Of a DNA stretch of 64,000 bases, positions 25,498 to 38,577 are shown one piece after another. Below the pieces are notes generated by a model. The model saw only the letters and a program-made list of their open reading frames with translations. It searched no databases and was not told the DNA's origin. The position numbers and the translations under genes are program-made. The DNA comes from Riptortus pedestris. Its lineage: Eukaryota; Arthropoda; Insecta; Hemiptera; Alydidae. The stretch is taken from NCBI GenBank assembly GCA_019009955.1, contig CM032228.1, forward strand, positions 229,045,001 through 229,109,000, given 5' to 3'. How positions within the stretch are numbered: position 1 is the first letter of the stretch; each line of letters opens with the position of its first letter.

Positions 25498-25690
25498 AAT
25501 TATTATTATTTTCTATTAACGCTCACTTTTAGCTTCTGAGGCTAACCGCGACACTATCAAAAGCTTCCATAATTAATCATCAATAAATAAATTCCTATAG
25601 CCCAGGTGGGAACCGAAGCAACAACTCTAGGTTTACAATACCAGTGCCTAAGGTCTGGATTCTGAACTACTATTTAAGCTTCCAGTAGCC
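25498..25690 (-). repeat. Degraded tRNA-derived SINE
   Basis: On the minus strand: a GGTTC(C) B-box remnant near 25608, a CTTCTGAGGCTAA-like body on the plus strand, and an (AAT)n tail seen as ATTATTATT at 25499-25511. It resembles the copies at 33627 and 33944. Confidence 0.4.
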
Positions 25691-26375
25691 ACGGGTATGT
25701 TTATAATTATAGTCAAGGAAATTTAAACAATAAAGAAGTAATTATACGAAAGTCATTCCAAGTGAAGAAATCTGGGCCAAGGATCCCGCCCTGCAAAAGT
25801 GGCCATTATATCATTCTCTCTGAAGTCTTGTGGTTTCATCTTACTCCTTACCCCTAACAAATTTTTAATTAAATAAAAAATTAAAATTCTTAATTACTAC
25901 AAAAGAGGTTAAATTAATTTAAGCTGATTTCAAATTAGCGACCTGCTCCACATTTTAAACGTTAAATTTATCTTATTAACATTCATACCATATTAGAGTA
26001 TGATATATCTTATAATATAATATGAGAACTTTTAAAAGTAGATAGATACTTCATTTGATCTACAGGATGTCCTCTTAGCTTATGAAATATTTGTTAGTTA
26101 TGGTGATAGTTTAAAAATAATAATAAAGTAATGCATTTCTATAAATGAAAAAAAAATACAAAGGAAATTAATGCAAATTATAAATATAAATAAATATCGG
26201 AATAACAACATATTTTATGTTCATATAAGTATTAAATAAAAATAAAAAGCTGAGTTAAATGTATACAACAATCATAAAATATAATGATAAGTTTCTTCCA
26301 AGTGCAGTGCCCAGTTACCTTCCGATTTACATATGTTCCCATATAAGAGTGTTCTAGAACACTACTGAGGTATAA
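25691..26375. other. Unassigned AT-rich DNA
   Basis: No gene recognised; very A/T-rich between 25860 and 26270. Confidence 0.5.
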
Positions 26376-26379
26376 AAAA

Positions 26380-27177
26380 AAATCCTTCGTGTAGGGGAAA
26401 CTAAGATTTCCCAAGCAAAGGTTTACAATAGATATACATTCAGGTAAAACTACCGTGAATATTATCTGAATAAGTACAAACGGTAATGAGAAATCTTTCA
26501 ATCAATTTAAAGTACAAGTAAATAATCTCTACTGCGGAAAGCAGCTGAATTGTAAACAAAAAGGCCAGCCAACCTCGTTGCGCTGAATAGATAGATAGAC
26601 TAGAAAGACAAACAATTATTGAAGTATATCTGAATATAACATATTAATTTTATTGAAAAAAAAATGTACTAAAAGCTACTGCTGTAATTTGCAATGAATC
26701 AGAATCAGTATTATCTCAATCACTCAAATTTTAGTAATCAAACAGAGGAGAGGGGAGGTTAACAGAGCGTATTTACATATATCTCACAAAGTAAAAGTTC
26801 AGCAAAAACTATATTTGGCATGTAACCTTGTAATGAAGTGGTTCATGATATAACACCTTATTGTTGATTTCACATGAGTAGAAGTGGGAGTTTGCTAAAG
26901 GTACAAAGCTGAAAACAGATTCTCGGTTAATACTCAAGATAGAGAATAAATGTATATAATATTTCTAGTACATTTATTTTGAAACAAAAATTGTTTAATA
27001 CAATGATTCGATCCGGCGTACAGCAACAGAGATATTTCGAATTCACGAAAATCCCTCCTCCTCAACCCCCCCTCTCACTTGTCATATTTTAGTCATTAAC
27101 GAACTTAATCTTTATTTTTTCATAAAACGTTTAAATATTAGGTTTGGTAACGACCAAACAAAAATAAACGCTAGAGT

Positions 27178-27240
<63 letters not shown>
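26380..27240 (+). repeat. Family A repeat, long subfamily, ending in (AT)n
   Basis: Degraded 5' terminus, the long middle (AAAAAGGCCAGCCAACCTCG), the core and then (AT)n 27181-27240. The 71-bp minisatellite replaces its 3' part. Confidence 0.6.
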
Positions 27241-27242
<2 letters not shown>

Positions 27243-29138
27243 CCACCAAAATCCATCTCAGGGCGAATACTGTGAAGCCTGGTCAAATATGTTGGTATTG
27301 TTCTAAGGTCGTGCCACCGTACTCCATCTCAGGGCGAATACTGTGTAGCCTTGTGAAATATGTTGGTGTTGTTCTAAGGTCGTGCCACCGTAATCCATCT
27401 CTGGGCGAATACTGTGTAGCCTGGTGCAATATGTTGGTGTTGTTCTAAGGTCATGCCACCGTAATCCATCTCAGGGCGAATACTGTGTAGCCTGGTGCAA
27501 TATGTTGGTGTTGTTCTAAGGTCATGACACCGTAATCCATATAAGGGCGAATACTGTGAAGCCTGGTGCAATATGTTGGTGTTGTTCTAAGGTCATGCCA
27601 CCGTAATCCATCTCAGGGCAAATACTGTGAAGCCTGGTGCAATATGTTAGTGTTGTTCTAAGGTCATGTGACCGTAATCCATGTCAGGGAGAATACCGTG
27701 AAGCCTGGTGAAATATGTGGGTGTTGTTCTAAGGTCGTGCCACCGTAATCCATCTCTGGGCGAATACTGTGTAGCCTGGTGCAATATGTTGGTGTTGTTC
27801 TAAGGTCATGCCACCGTAATCCATCTCAGGGCAAATACTGTGAAGCCTGGTGCAATATGTTGGTGTTGTTCTAAGGTCATGTGACCGTAATCCATCTCAG
27901 GGAGAATACCGTGAAGCCTGGTGCAATATGTTGGTGTTGTTCTAAGGTCGTGCCACCGTAATCCATCTCAGGGAGAATACCGTGAAGCCTGGTGCAATAT
28001 GTTGGTGTTGTTCTAAGGTCATGTGACCGTAATCCATCTCAGGGAGAATACCGTGTAGCCTGGTGAAATATGTGGGTGTTGTTCTAAGGTCGTGCCACCG
28101 TATTCCATCTCAGGGCGAATACCGTGTAGCCTGGTGAAATATGTGGGTGTTGTTCTAAGGTCGTGCCACCGTAATCCATCTCAGGGCGAATACTGTGAAG
28201 CCTGGTGCAATATGTTGGTGTTGTTCTAAGGTCGTGCCACCGTAGTCCATCTGAGGGCGAATACTATGAAGCCTGGTGCAATATGTTGGTGTTGTTCAAA
28301 GGTCTTGCCACCGTAATCCATCTCAGGGCGAATACTGTGAAGCCTGGTGAAATATGTTGGTGTTGTTCTAAGGTCGTGCCACCGTAATCCATCTCAGGGC
28401 GAATACTTTGAAGCCTGGTGAAATATGTGGGTGCTGTTCAAAGGTCGTGCCACCGTAATCCATCTCAGGGCGAATACTGTGAAGCCTGGTGCAATATGTT
28501 GGTGTTGTTCTAAGGTCGTACCACCATAATCCATCTCAGGGCGAATACTATGAAGCCTGGTCAAATATGTTGGTGTTGTTCTAAGGTCGTGCCACCGTAA
28601 TCCATCTCAAGGCGAATACTGTGAAGCCTGGTGCAATATGTTAGTGTTGTTCAAAGGTCTTGCCACCGTAATCCATCTCAGGGCGAATACTGTGAAGCCT
28701 GGTGCAATATGTTGGTGTTGTTCAAAGGTCGTGCCACCATAATCCATCTCAGGGCGAATACTATGAAGCCTGGTCAAATATGTTGGTGTTGTTCAAAGGT
28801 CGTGCCACCGTAATCCATCTCAGGGCAATTACTGTGAAGCCTGGTGAAATATGTGGGTGCTGTTCAAAGGTCGTGCCACCGTAATCCATCTCAGGGCGAA
28901 TACTGTGAAGCCTGGTGAAATATGTTGGTGTTGTTCAAAGGTCGTGCCACCGTAATCCATCTCAGGGCGAATACTGTGAAGCCTGGTGAAATATGTTGGT
29001 GTTGTTCAAAGGTCGTGCCACCGTAATCCATCTCAGGGCAATTACTGTGAAGCCTGGTGCAATATGTTAGTGTTGTTCTAAGGTCGTGCCACCGTAATCC
29101 ATCTCAGGGCGAATACTGTGAAGCCTGGTGAAATATGT
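27241..29138 (+). repeat. 71-bp minisatellite, about 27 units
   Basis: Tandem unit of 71 bp beginning ATCCATCTCAGGGCGAATAC and ending GGTCGTGCCACCGTA. Variants recur between units (TGTGAAGCC or TGTGTAGCC; TTCTAAGG or TTCAAAGG; GTGCAATATG or GTGAAATATG) and appear clustered, as expected from local unit duplication. The 60-codon open frames in it arise because the period is not a multiple of three; they are not genes. Confidence 0.95.
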
Positions 29139-30886
29139 AGATACAGTATTTCTACAACTTTATCTGCAAAATCAGACGATAATACTATTATAACCTAATA
29201 GTAACATTGGTTTAAAAAAAATCAAAGTAGGTGATCATTGCTCTTTTTAAATACTGTTTCTGAACAGAGAAGAAGAACCATTGTAATAATATATCTCACT
29301 TTTTGCTGTATAAGGGTATTTTTTACCAAAAACAATTATAATTCCCATTAGAGAAGAAGTCAAACATTTGTTCATCTGTAGAGACAAATAGAATAACAGT
29401 GAATTTTGTTTATTGCAAATAATGTTATGGAGTTTCCAAAAATCAACAATGATGTTGTCAAATAGAGGCTCGCTTTTTAGAATTTTAATTTGAAATATTA
29501 GTATCCTATATTTTGTAGAAAATCTATTTAAACCTCTCGTGCAAAACGTTTTGAATGTTTATAATAAAGAAAATGAAATTTAATTCATATTAAACCATAT
29601 CAAAGGAGTGCTTTGGAATAACCTGTCATGAATGAAATTGAAATATACCAATCCGTAATGAAGTGATAAAATAAGCTGATATTAATATAGGGTTTATATA
29701 ACATGTACAGTGTAAAAAATATAATGATTTTTTTCTCCCTCAGTAATGATGAGGTCTCCCTCAGTAAGCCAAATCAAGTGACCAGAAGTTACCGCATTCA
29801 CAGAATAGTAGAAGGAAACAGGATCCATAAGACATTCCTATATTCTAGATTTGTACTTGAGATTATAATATTCTAATGCTGTCAGGTGTAAACATGGAAT
29901 TTTCAAGTGCACTTTTAAATTGTTAAGCGGCAATTTCAAGTAACTCTTTGAATTACTAACGATAGACATTAGAAAAAATGAGATTGCAAATAGAACGGAT
30001 GTCAGTAAGGACTTAGATGTAATATTACATCTAATTTCCTTAATACATCCGTTCAGTAGTCAGTAAATTAGAATTTATTAATTGGAAGCATATAAATTTC
30101 CATATATGGCTTAACTATGCCATTTTTAATTGGTCTTTGAAAGATGAAGAGGAAGAGACAGAGTAATGGAGCTCTGTAGCAAGCTAGAACCACATTTAAG
30201 AAAGTGGGATAAATCTAATCAAAAAGTAGCTTTCTAGCTTAAGAAAGTCTAGCTAAAAAGAACCTCTCTTCCCTTTTATATTAAATTTTCTTCTCCTCAG
30301 TCTCTTCTCATAGCTTTCTCCCAAATAGGGCTGTTCCTTGTTTTCCCTTCTTCTTATTTTTTTTTTTTTTTTTTTGTCTTTCAGCTTCTACTGCTAGGAA
30401 GACTAGTCAATTTTGTCAATTAAGTGAAACAGTCCAAGATGTTTTCAATTTATTACAAATCTCAGAATTTATATATTTATTTATTATGTTTTTTAAAAAC
30501 CAACTCAAAAACAATCCCTCAATTAGGTGATAGATACTGTTCACGTTCATGGAACAGGTTCCAATGAAACGTACGGTTTCTGATATAAAGATTGATGCAT
30601 TTTTACGTGTAAATAATGCGTCCAGTCGAAAAACTCATATATATAAACTCGTTTTAGAATATGATTTTCTACAAGAATCCGTCATAAAAAGTATGGCATT
30701 CCATTGGAAATCACAAAGTTAGGGTCACTGGAGAAGTGCTGGAGAAGGCTATGAGGTTAAATATAGGACTGAGAAGATTCTTCAGGGGTTACAGTTCTGG
30801 CACACCAAATCTCAGGCATTTGTTAACACAATTGGTGATTTTAAGGGGTGTGGCACGGGAAGTTTGGATACCCTGTTTGTATGTGG

Positions 30887-30894
<8 letters not shown>
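29139..30894. other. Unassigned AT-rich DNA with one long palindrome
   Basis: No gene recognised. It holds an imperfect 60-nt palindrome at 29994-30053 and a poly-T run at 30358-30375. Confidence 0.5.
29994..30053. repeat. 60-nt imperfect palindrome
   Basis: Arms AACGGATGT...TAAGGA...TTAGATGTAAT and the mirrored ATTACATCTAA...TCCTTA...ACATCCGTT; the central 18 nt AGATGTAATATTACATCT is perfect. It could be a tiny foldback element or a relic of one. Confidence 0.7.
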
Positions 30895-30930
<36 letters not shown>

Positions 30931-31727
30931 TTTAACGCTCTAGCGATCTCAATTTTTGTTTTGGTCGTCAGCAAACTTGGTATTTAAACGTGTTATATAA
31001 AATGAAAGATCAAGTTCGTTAATGGCTAAATTTGTACAAGTGGGAGGGAGGGTTTACAGGGAGGATTTCAAAAAAATCGAAATATCTCCATTACTGTAAG
31101 TTGGACCGAAAAAATCTATAGAACCAATCGTATAGAAAATTAAATGTACTATAAATATTGTTATTAACATTTATTGTCTTGAATATTAACCAAGATATTT
31201 GCGTTTTTCAGTTTGGAGCCTCTTGGAAACCACCATTCCTACTCATATAATATTAATAATAAGCTGTTGTATTATGAACCACTTCATTCCAAATATTGTT
31301 TTCATTGAACTTTTACTTTGTGAGATGCATGCAAATAAGGTCTGTTGATTCCACCTTCTTTTGTTTGTGGATTACTAAAATTTTAGTGATTGAGATAAAC
31401 ATGATTCATGAGAAATTACAGCACTAGGTTTAGTAAATAGTTTTAAATAAAATTAATATGTTATATTCAGATATATTTCATTGATTGTTTTTCATTCTGG
31501 TGTATCTATCTATTCAGCGCTACGAGGTTGGCTGGCCTGTTTGTTTACAATTCAGCCGCTTTTCGTTGTAGAGATTATTATCTTGTAAATTGACTGACGG
31601 ATTTTTCATTACTGTTTGTATTTATTCACTTAACATTCACAGTAGTGTTACCAGTATGTATATTTATCTATTGTAAACCTTCGTGTGGGAAATCTGCTAC
31701 TTTACGCAGCCCCAGCATGACGGACCT
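30895..31727 (-). repeat. Family A repeat, long subfamily, with (AT)n edge
   Basis: (AT)n 30895-30927, then CTCTAGCGATCTCAATTTTT, the core, the long middle, and the end TTTACGCAGCCCCAGCATGACGGAC (described in two parts: CAGCCCC and GACGGAC near 31727). Confidence 0.65.
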
Positions 31728-32070
31728 TTAATTTACTAAACCCCTCAATAACCAATGAACCTGAATCTTAAATTCTCCAGTAATCCGGAATCAAACTCAA
31801 TGAGGTTAGGAGCCTCGTCCTCTCCTCCACAGCACCAACATATTGATGTTTCACTAGTTTGGTGTTAATCTACCAGTGCCCTGAAATCACTTCCACTATG
31901 CCTTTAAGTTTCTTCCTGGGAAGTCAAAGGTATTTTTCTCTGTTTGGGTTCTCAAATCTTATCAAATCCTTCGAATGGGTAGCTTTCTGCGTTTCCCATT
32001 ACAACATTTCAAATTATTTTCTAAACACTTTCTTTATGGACTTCTTAAGAAAAGGTGAAGAGTATTGTTA
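31728..32070. other. Unassigned DNA
   Basis: No gene recognised; a 77-codon open frame (31859-32092) runs into the next repeat and has no motif. Confidence 0.45.
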
Positions 32071-32819
32071 CATTTTAACAGATTTCCCTTAGGGGAAATC
32101 AGCTATTGAGGTCGTACTCATGACGCGATTTTTGAAAAATTTCTTCAAATGTCCATCGATCCTACCCAGGAGATGACGAAAATGAGGTCCGAACTCGATA
32201 TTTAACCGTTTTATGTAAAAAGACAGATCAAGTTCGTTAATGGCTGAAATCGGACTAGAGGGAGGGGGGTTAAGAGGGGGGATTTTCGAAAATTCGAAAT
32301 ATCTCCGTTACTATACGTCCGATCGCAAAAATTGTACAGAGTCAATCATATTGCAAATTAAATTTACTATAAATATCGTTATATACATTTATTCTCTATC
32401 TTGAATATTAACCGAGATATTTGCATTTTTATGAAGTCTGTGTTCAGGTATAGTTCGGATTAGGTCGGCCATTTCCGTCATTGCTCGGCTCAGGTGGAAG
32501 CTTCTTCTAACCTTACCTGTCGTTTCTAACCTTACCTTACCTTCGTTAGTTTGTGATATTTATGGAAATACGTTCTGTCCATCCCCGCCCCCCCCCTTCT
32601 TTAGTTCTTGGACTACTAAAATTTGAGTTATTAAAATATAAATTATTCTTACAATTCAGAAGCCGTTTCAGTTGGGAATTTATTTTAATTAATTGAAAGA
32701 TTTCTCATTACCGTTTGTATTTAATCACGGTGCAGTTGTGTTATCAGTATGCAGATTTCTCTATTGTAAAACTTCACATGGGATATCTGCTTAGTTTACG
32801 CAGCCCCTGCGTGACGGAC
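32071..32819 (-). repeat. Family A repeat, no (AT)n
   Basis: It starts TTTTAACAGATTTCCCTTAG and ends GCGTGACGGAC at 32819. The (AT)n between the two halves is missing here: ATGAGGTCCGAACTCGATAT joins them directly. This shows the array is dispensable or was lost. Confidence 0.7.
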
Positions 32820-33626
32820 TTTTTCATCTTAGGCTTCCTGAAGGCAACAACCATTGTTAGGAACAATAGTAAACTCATCTTCAAACTAATTGTTATGGAC
32901 AGACAGAAGCATTGCAAGAAAAAGGATGACACACACTGTTAAGCTGTTAGGTTAAAATTATTTTAAACGAGTGGACCTATAAGCAATTTTAAATATTAAA
33001 GTAAATGCTAAGATTTGAACATATAACATGTCATTTCAACAAGATCGTCCAAAATCTCCTTTACTCAAAAAAATCCATTCTCAATCAATGTTGTTCCTTA
33101 CATTTGAATTCGTGTTTCTTCGCCGTTTACTTTACAATTCGTCATAAACAGTGAAAATATTCTTCAACTAGACAATTATGGCTAATATTTTACTAATAAC
33201 AGACCGACTTGGGACACTACCTAATACTAGTTTATGAAATCGTTTTAAAATTCGATTTTCTATAATCATCCGTCATTTAAAATATACATCCCATTGGAAA
33301 TTCCAGAGTTAGGCGTGCTGGAAAAAAACTGAAATAAGTTAAAAATTTCCTTTCCCCTTGAAGAGAAACTTTGTCCTAAAAAACATAGACGTCTCAAGCT
33401 TAATTTCAGATTTTTATAACTCTTGAAAAGAAGGGTGTTGCCGAATTTATAAACCACGCCATAAATTCAAACTATATCTCTTAGAAACCACGCCGTGTAT
33501 TGTTAAGAAATAGTTTGAGTTCTATGAGGTGTGAGTGGTCAGAAGGACTAAACGACATCAGAAATATTGAAGAAACAATATGCCAAAGAATAACGACCAG
33601 TATAACAACAACAATAATAATAATAA
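32820..33626. other. Unassigned DNA
   Basis: No gene recognised on either strand. Confidence 0.5.
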
Positions 33627-33850
33627 GGGGATCAAGTTAGCCATGTGAGTTAAAGCATTGATTTTAATTTCACATGGTAAGCCTAGAGTGGCGAGTTCGA
33701 TTCTCGCCCGGGCAAAGGAAATTATTTAGTGACGAAATAACATCTACAACTCAGTCCTACCCTGGCTAGAAAAGGGTGGTGACCTGTAGATAACCCGTCC
33801 CAATTAGCCTGAGCTGCAAAAAGTGGACGTTAACAAATAATAATAATAGC
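33627..33850 (+). repeat. tRNA-derived SINE, plus copy
   Basis: tRNA-like head with A-box-like TTAGCCATGTGAGTT and B-box GAGTTCGATTCTCGCC. The body is CAAAGGAAATTATTTAGTGA...CCTACCCTGGCTAGAAAAGG, and it ends in an (AAT)n tail at about 33835-33848. Partner of the inverted copy at 33944. Confidence 0.75.
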
Positions 33851-33943
33851 CACACGTGATCCAATAAAAAGTACGTCATGCAGAAGCATCGTAACTAAGC
33901 AGATTTTCCAGATGTTTGAATAAAATACCTGTCATCTCATGTA

Positions 33944-34150
33944 CTATTATTATTATTATTATTATTTATTAACGTCCACTTTTTGCAACTGAGGCTAATT
34001 GGGACGGGTTATCTATAGGTTACCACCCTTTTCTAGCCAGGGTGGGATTTTAGGACGTTATTTAATGAATTTCGTCACTAAATAATTTCCTTTGCCCAGG
34101 CAAGAATCGAACTCGCCACTCAAGGTTTACCATGTGAGATAAAGGTCAAT
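33944..34150 (-). repeat. tRNA-derived SINE, inverted copy
   Basis: Same head, body and (AAT)n tail as the copy at 33627 but on the minus strand (tail seen as ATTATTATT at 33946-33964; B-box as GAATCGAACTCGCCAC). About 95 bp separates the tails, forming a long inverted repeat. Confidence 0.75.
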
Positions 34151-34310
34151 CATGTACGATGAATACTCTACGAGTACAAGTGGAGGTTTAATGACAGCTG
34201 AATACAAGAAAATAATAGAAATTAAAACGTTAGTTGGACTTGAATTATTTAGTAACTGATACTTAAAATAATAAAAAATAATAATTCCGTTAATATTCGA
34301 GACAGAAAAA

Positions 34311-34977
34311 AGTCCGTCACGCAGGGGCTGCGTAAACTAAGCAGATTTCCCATGCGAAGTTTTACAATAGAGAAATCTGCATACTGGTAACACAATGCCA
34401 CCCTGATTAAATACAAACGGTAATGAGAAATCTTTCAGTTAATTAAAATAAATTCCCAACTGAAACGGCTTCTGAATTGTAAGAATAATTTATATTTTAA
34501 TAACTCAAATTTTAGTAGTCCAAGAATTAAAGAAGGGGGGGGGCGGATGAAAAGAACGTATTTGCATAAATCTCACAAAGTAACAAAGGTTAGGTAAGGT
34601 TAGAAACGATGGGTAAGGTTAGAAGAAGCCTCCATCCTGAGCCGACGGAAATGACCGACCTAATCCGAACTATACCCGACCACATACTTCATAAAAATGA
34701 AAATATCTCGGTTAATATTCAAGATAGAGAATAAATGTATATAACAATATTTATAGTACATTTAATTTGCAATAAGATTGATTCTGTAAAAATTTTTGAT
34801 CCGAGGTATAGTAACGGAGATACTAGGAATTTTCGAAAATCCTCCCCTCTAACCCCCCCCCTCCCACTGGTCCGATTTCAGCCGTTAACGAACTTGATCT
34901 TTCTTTTTACATTAAACGACTAAATATCGAGTTTGGTACCGATCAAACAAAAATTGCGACCGCTAGAGCGGTAACAG

Positions 34978-35053
<76 letters not shown>

Positions 35054-35179
35054 TTTTGAACGGACTTCATTTTCGTCATCTACTAGGTAGGATCGATGGA
35101 CATTTGAAGAAAAATTTCGAAAATTCCGTCATGAGTACAACCTGAATAGCTGATTTCCCTTAAGGGAAATCTGCTAAAA
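34311..35179 (+). repeat. Family A repeat, full-length, longest copy
   Basis: GTCCGTCACGCAGGGGCTGC at the start, the TTAGTAGTCCAAGAATTAAA subfamily middle, core, (AT)n 34983-35051, and the palindrome TTTCCCTTAAGGGAAA with CTGCTAAAA. Confidence 0.75.
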
Positions 35180-35946
35180 CATAAATATTAGACAGCATTC
35201 ATTCATTAATCTATCATAAATGTCCCAATGAGTCTTCACCGAGATAATTAAAACTCTATAATATTTCTGTAATTTTGACTTAGGTTCAGCGCCATTATGT
35301 TTTCGGAAACAAGATAATTTCCTGTCGGGTAATTTAATTACAACTTTTTTTAAAAATTTTAAATAGACGAATTTTACATCAAACTTCTCATGAAATGAAA
35401 TATTATACACATTCTTCACAAATTTAATTAAGTCTCAAGTTAAAAGTGTTTAATCCTTGAAGGATAAAAGTGGAAATAAAAGGAGTCCAATTCCAAGGAA
35501 AAGCTTTGTACAGCAAGCTGTTTGTTATTTCTGTCTCGTATGGCTCAAGGTAACCTTCAAGAAAATATCATGAATAAATTTCTAATCTAATGTTCTATGA
35601 ATATAGGTAGGTAAGCTTGACGAACCTCGCCTTTAAAGGAAACTTTTATTTAAAGGCAAAATATTTATGGATAATATTTTTCATGTTTAGTTTCAGTATT
35701 TTCCTCATTCCTGTTTTTAGCTACCACTTTTTCTTATTAAGTATGGAATGGTGAAGAAGTTTTAATTTTCTCATACATTTTTTTTTTTGCTATTTGCAAT
35801 ACTTAGGTTGTTATTTTTTGGGTTTTAATAAAAAAAAAATCATTGAACATATTTAAAACTAAATCCTGTTGTGACTTATTTATAGTTTATGTGTTAAGGG
35901 TCTGAAAAAAAAAAAAACCCCTCACCTGCAAGAAAACTCGTGATAG
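35180..35946. other. Unassigned AT-rich DNA
   Basis: No gene recognised; poly-T and poly-A runs at about 35777-35788 and 35828-35840. Confidence 0.5.
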
Positions 35947-36519
35947 AATTTCCCCTCAAGGGAAGTCAGCTATTGAGGTCGTACTCATGACGCGATTTTC
36001 TAAAAATTTCTTCAAATCTCCATCGATCCTACCCAGGAGATGACGAAAAAGGGGCCCGTTGAAAACTATATATATATATATATATATGTATATTTGTCTA
36101 TTAACGCTCTAGCGGTCGCAATTTTTGTTTGATCTTAACCAAACTCGATATTTAAACGTATTATGTAAATATACAGATCAAGTTCGTTAATGGCTGAAAT
36201 CAAATCAGTGGGAGGGCGGGTTTAGAGAAAGGAGATTTTCGAAAATTCGAAATATCTCCATTACTAATTGTATATAATCAATGTTATTGCAAATTAAATT
36301 TACTATAAATATTGTTATATTCGTTTATCCTCTATATTGAATATTAACCGAGATATTTGCATTTTTATTAAATGTGGGTAAAGGCCGGGAGTGAGTTTCC
36401 CACCAAAAGCTAGTTCGGCCGTTTCGTTAACTCTTCGGCACTCGTATGAAGATTTCTCTATTGTAAAACATTATATGGGAAATCTGCTTAGTTTACGAAG
36501 CCCCTGCGTGGCGAACTTT
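35947..36519 (-). repeat. Family A repeat, nearly full-length
   Basis: Palindrome decayed (TTTCCCCTCAAGGGAA). (AT)n at 36067-36087, the CTCTAGCGGTCGCAATTTTT block, core, and GCGTGGCGAAC at the end. Confidence 0.65.
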
Positions 36520-37515
36520 TATAGCTTTAGTAGCCAAAGAGCTTATAATGGTATATTTTTCATTGCCGTTTTAGCTAAAGGACTGACCCTGATTTACGTT
36601 TTATGGTTCTAGTAAAAGAGCGTATCCTGATATATGCGTTATGGCTTTAGGAGCCAAAGAGCTGACCCAGATATACGTTTTATGGTTCTAGTAAAAGAGC
36701 GTATCCTGGTATATGCGTTATGGCTTTAGGAGCCCTATAGCTGACCCAGATATACGTTTTATGGTTCTAGTAAAAGAGCGTATCCTGGTATATGCGTTAT
36801 GGCTTTAGGAGCCCTATAGCTGACCCAGATATACGTTTTATGGTTCTAGTAAAGGGGCGTATCCTGGTATATGCGTCATGGCTTTAGGAGCCCTATAGCT
36901 GACCCAGATATACGTTTTATGGTTCTAGTAAAAGAGCGTATCCTGGTATATGCGTTATGGCTTTAGGAGCCCTATAGCTGATCCAGATATACGTTTTATG
37001 GTTCTAGTAAAAGAGCGTATCCTGATATATGTGTTATGGCTTTAGGAGCCAAAGAGCTGACCCAGATATACGTTTTATGGTTCTAGTAAAAGAGGTGGTA
37101 TATGCGTTTAGTATAGCTGACCCAGATGTACGTTTTATAGTTTTAGTAAAAGAGCGTATCCTGGTATATGTGTTATGGCTTTAGGAGCCCTATAGCTGAC
37201 CCAGATATACGTTTTATGGTTCTAGTAAAAGAGCGTATCCTGGTATATGCGTTATGGCTTTAGGAGCCAAAGAACTTACCCAGATATACGTTTTATCTCA
37301 TTGTCTACTAAAACCATTAAACGTATACCTGGGTCACGTCTTTGGCTACAAACGCCATACGAAATATACCAGGATATACTCTTTTGCTCTTAAAACCATA
37401 AGTTTACGTTTTATGGTTTTATTATAAAAAAGAGCTTATCCTGGAATATGTTTTATGGCTTTTGTAGCCAAATAGATTATCCAGATATACATTTTATGGT
37501 TTCAGTAGCCGGAGA
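36517..37515 (+). repeat. 79-bp tandem array with an inverted block
   Basis: About nine to ten units of 79 bp: TATACGTTTTATGGTTCTAG, TAAAAGAGCGTATCCTGG, TATATGCGTTATGGCTTTAG, GAGCCCTATAGCTGACCCAG. Each unit is itself two related halves of about 40 bp. At about 37296-37400 one block is in reverse orientation (CCATTAAACGTATACCTGGG), after which forward units resume. Confidence 0.85.
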
Positions 37516-38121
37516 ACTGACTAATTACACCTAGTTGTTGTGGATACAGTAAGCTAAGATCAGTACCAGGGTAAATATTATGTATCCAAAAGTCAAAATA
37601 GAGTCTCCGGTGTAAAATGATATGTTTTCATTAGGTGGTGAAGAGATTTAGGAGTTACTCTTATGGGTTCACCCAAGAACATCAGAGATCGTTAATATTA
37701 ATTATAAAATGTGATAAATATATAAATTATTATTAAAATAATAAATTATTTATATGAACGCAATCGCCGATTAATCAAAACTGATTTATCCTAAAACTTA
37801 TAAACGATGCTTTAAATTGACCTAGCTAGTTGTAATGAGTTGATTTGTAAAATTTCCGAGGAAGCCTCCAATTCCCAGTCCTCGTTTCATCCAATTCCGT
37901 CGGGATCCAACTGGAGGCAGCCTCCAGCTAAAACTTGCAAATATAAATTGCTCGCTAACTTTCCAGTCTTTCGTCCGACCCTGTCACCCCTCCCATAATT
38001 TAGGCTTCTAGAAGCTTCACATTTAATATATTAATAACAAATTTCGGGCTTTGAAAACGAATTATATTAAAATAGTTGGAATCAAATTGTACCTTCCGTA
38101 ATAGCGTCCAAAATATAAAAA
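37516..38121. other. Unassigned DNA
   Basis: No gene recognised. Confidence 0.5.
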
Positions 38122-38122
38122 A

Positions 38123-38308
38123 GTCCGTCACGCAGGGGCTGCGTAAAATAAGCAGATTTCCCAAGTGCAGTTTTACAATAGAGAAATTTCGCGAGAGAGG
38201 AGCAGTTAATGAAACGGCTGAACAGGCTTTTGGCGGGAAAGTCACTTTGTCCGTTATCCGCTCAGATTTAATAAAAGCGTAATTCCCTTAAGAGAAATCT
38301 GCTAAAAC
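38123..38308 (+). repeat. Family A repeat, ends only
   Basis: Starts GTCCGTCACGCAGGGGCTGC and ends CCCTTAAGAGAAATCTGCTA. The core is deleted between TTTAATAAAAGCG and the palindrome, leaving about 186 bp. Confidence 0.65.
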
Positions 38309-38577
38309 CTGATAATTCATATCATAAAGTAAAGCTTTTGAAGATACGGACGAGGAAAATACTCATAAATGCAAAAGCACGACCTCATATTTAGTCAATG
38401 ACACTCCGTGGTCTGACTGCGATAGGCTATGGAGTGTTATCGGTGAGCTGATAGTGTAAAAGCAAGATGGCAATACCTGTATGGGTAAGTAAAATTTACC
38501 GCCATTCGCTTATTCAGATATATAGTATGAGTTTAAAAGTTCAGGCCGGGTCAAAATTATTTGTATATATATATATA
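38309..38577. other. Host sequence beside the Polinton insertion
   Basis: No gene; ends in a short (AT)n (38563-38583) that served as the integration target. Confidence 0.6.

Noticed and set aside
27374..28884. 60-codon frames and regular repeats that could suggest a CRISPR or repeat protein
   Set aside because: Contiguous 71-bp units with no unique spacers; frames shift every unit because 71 is not divisible by three.
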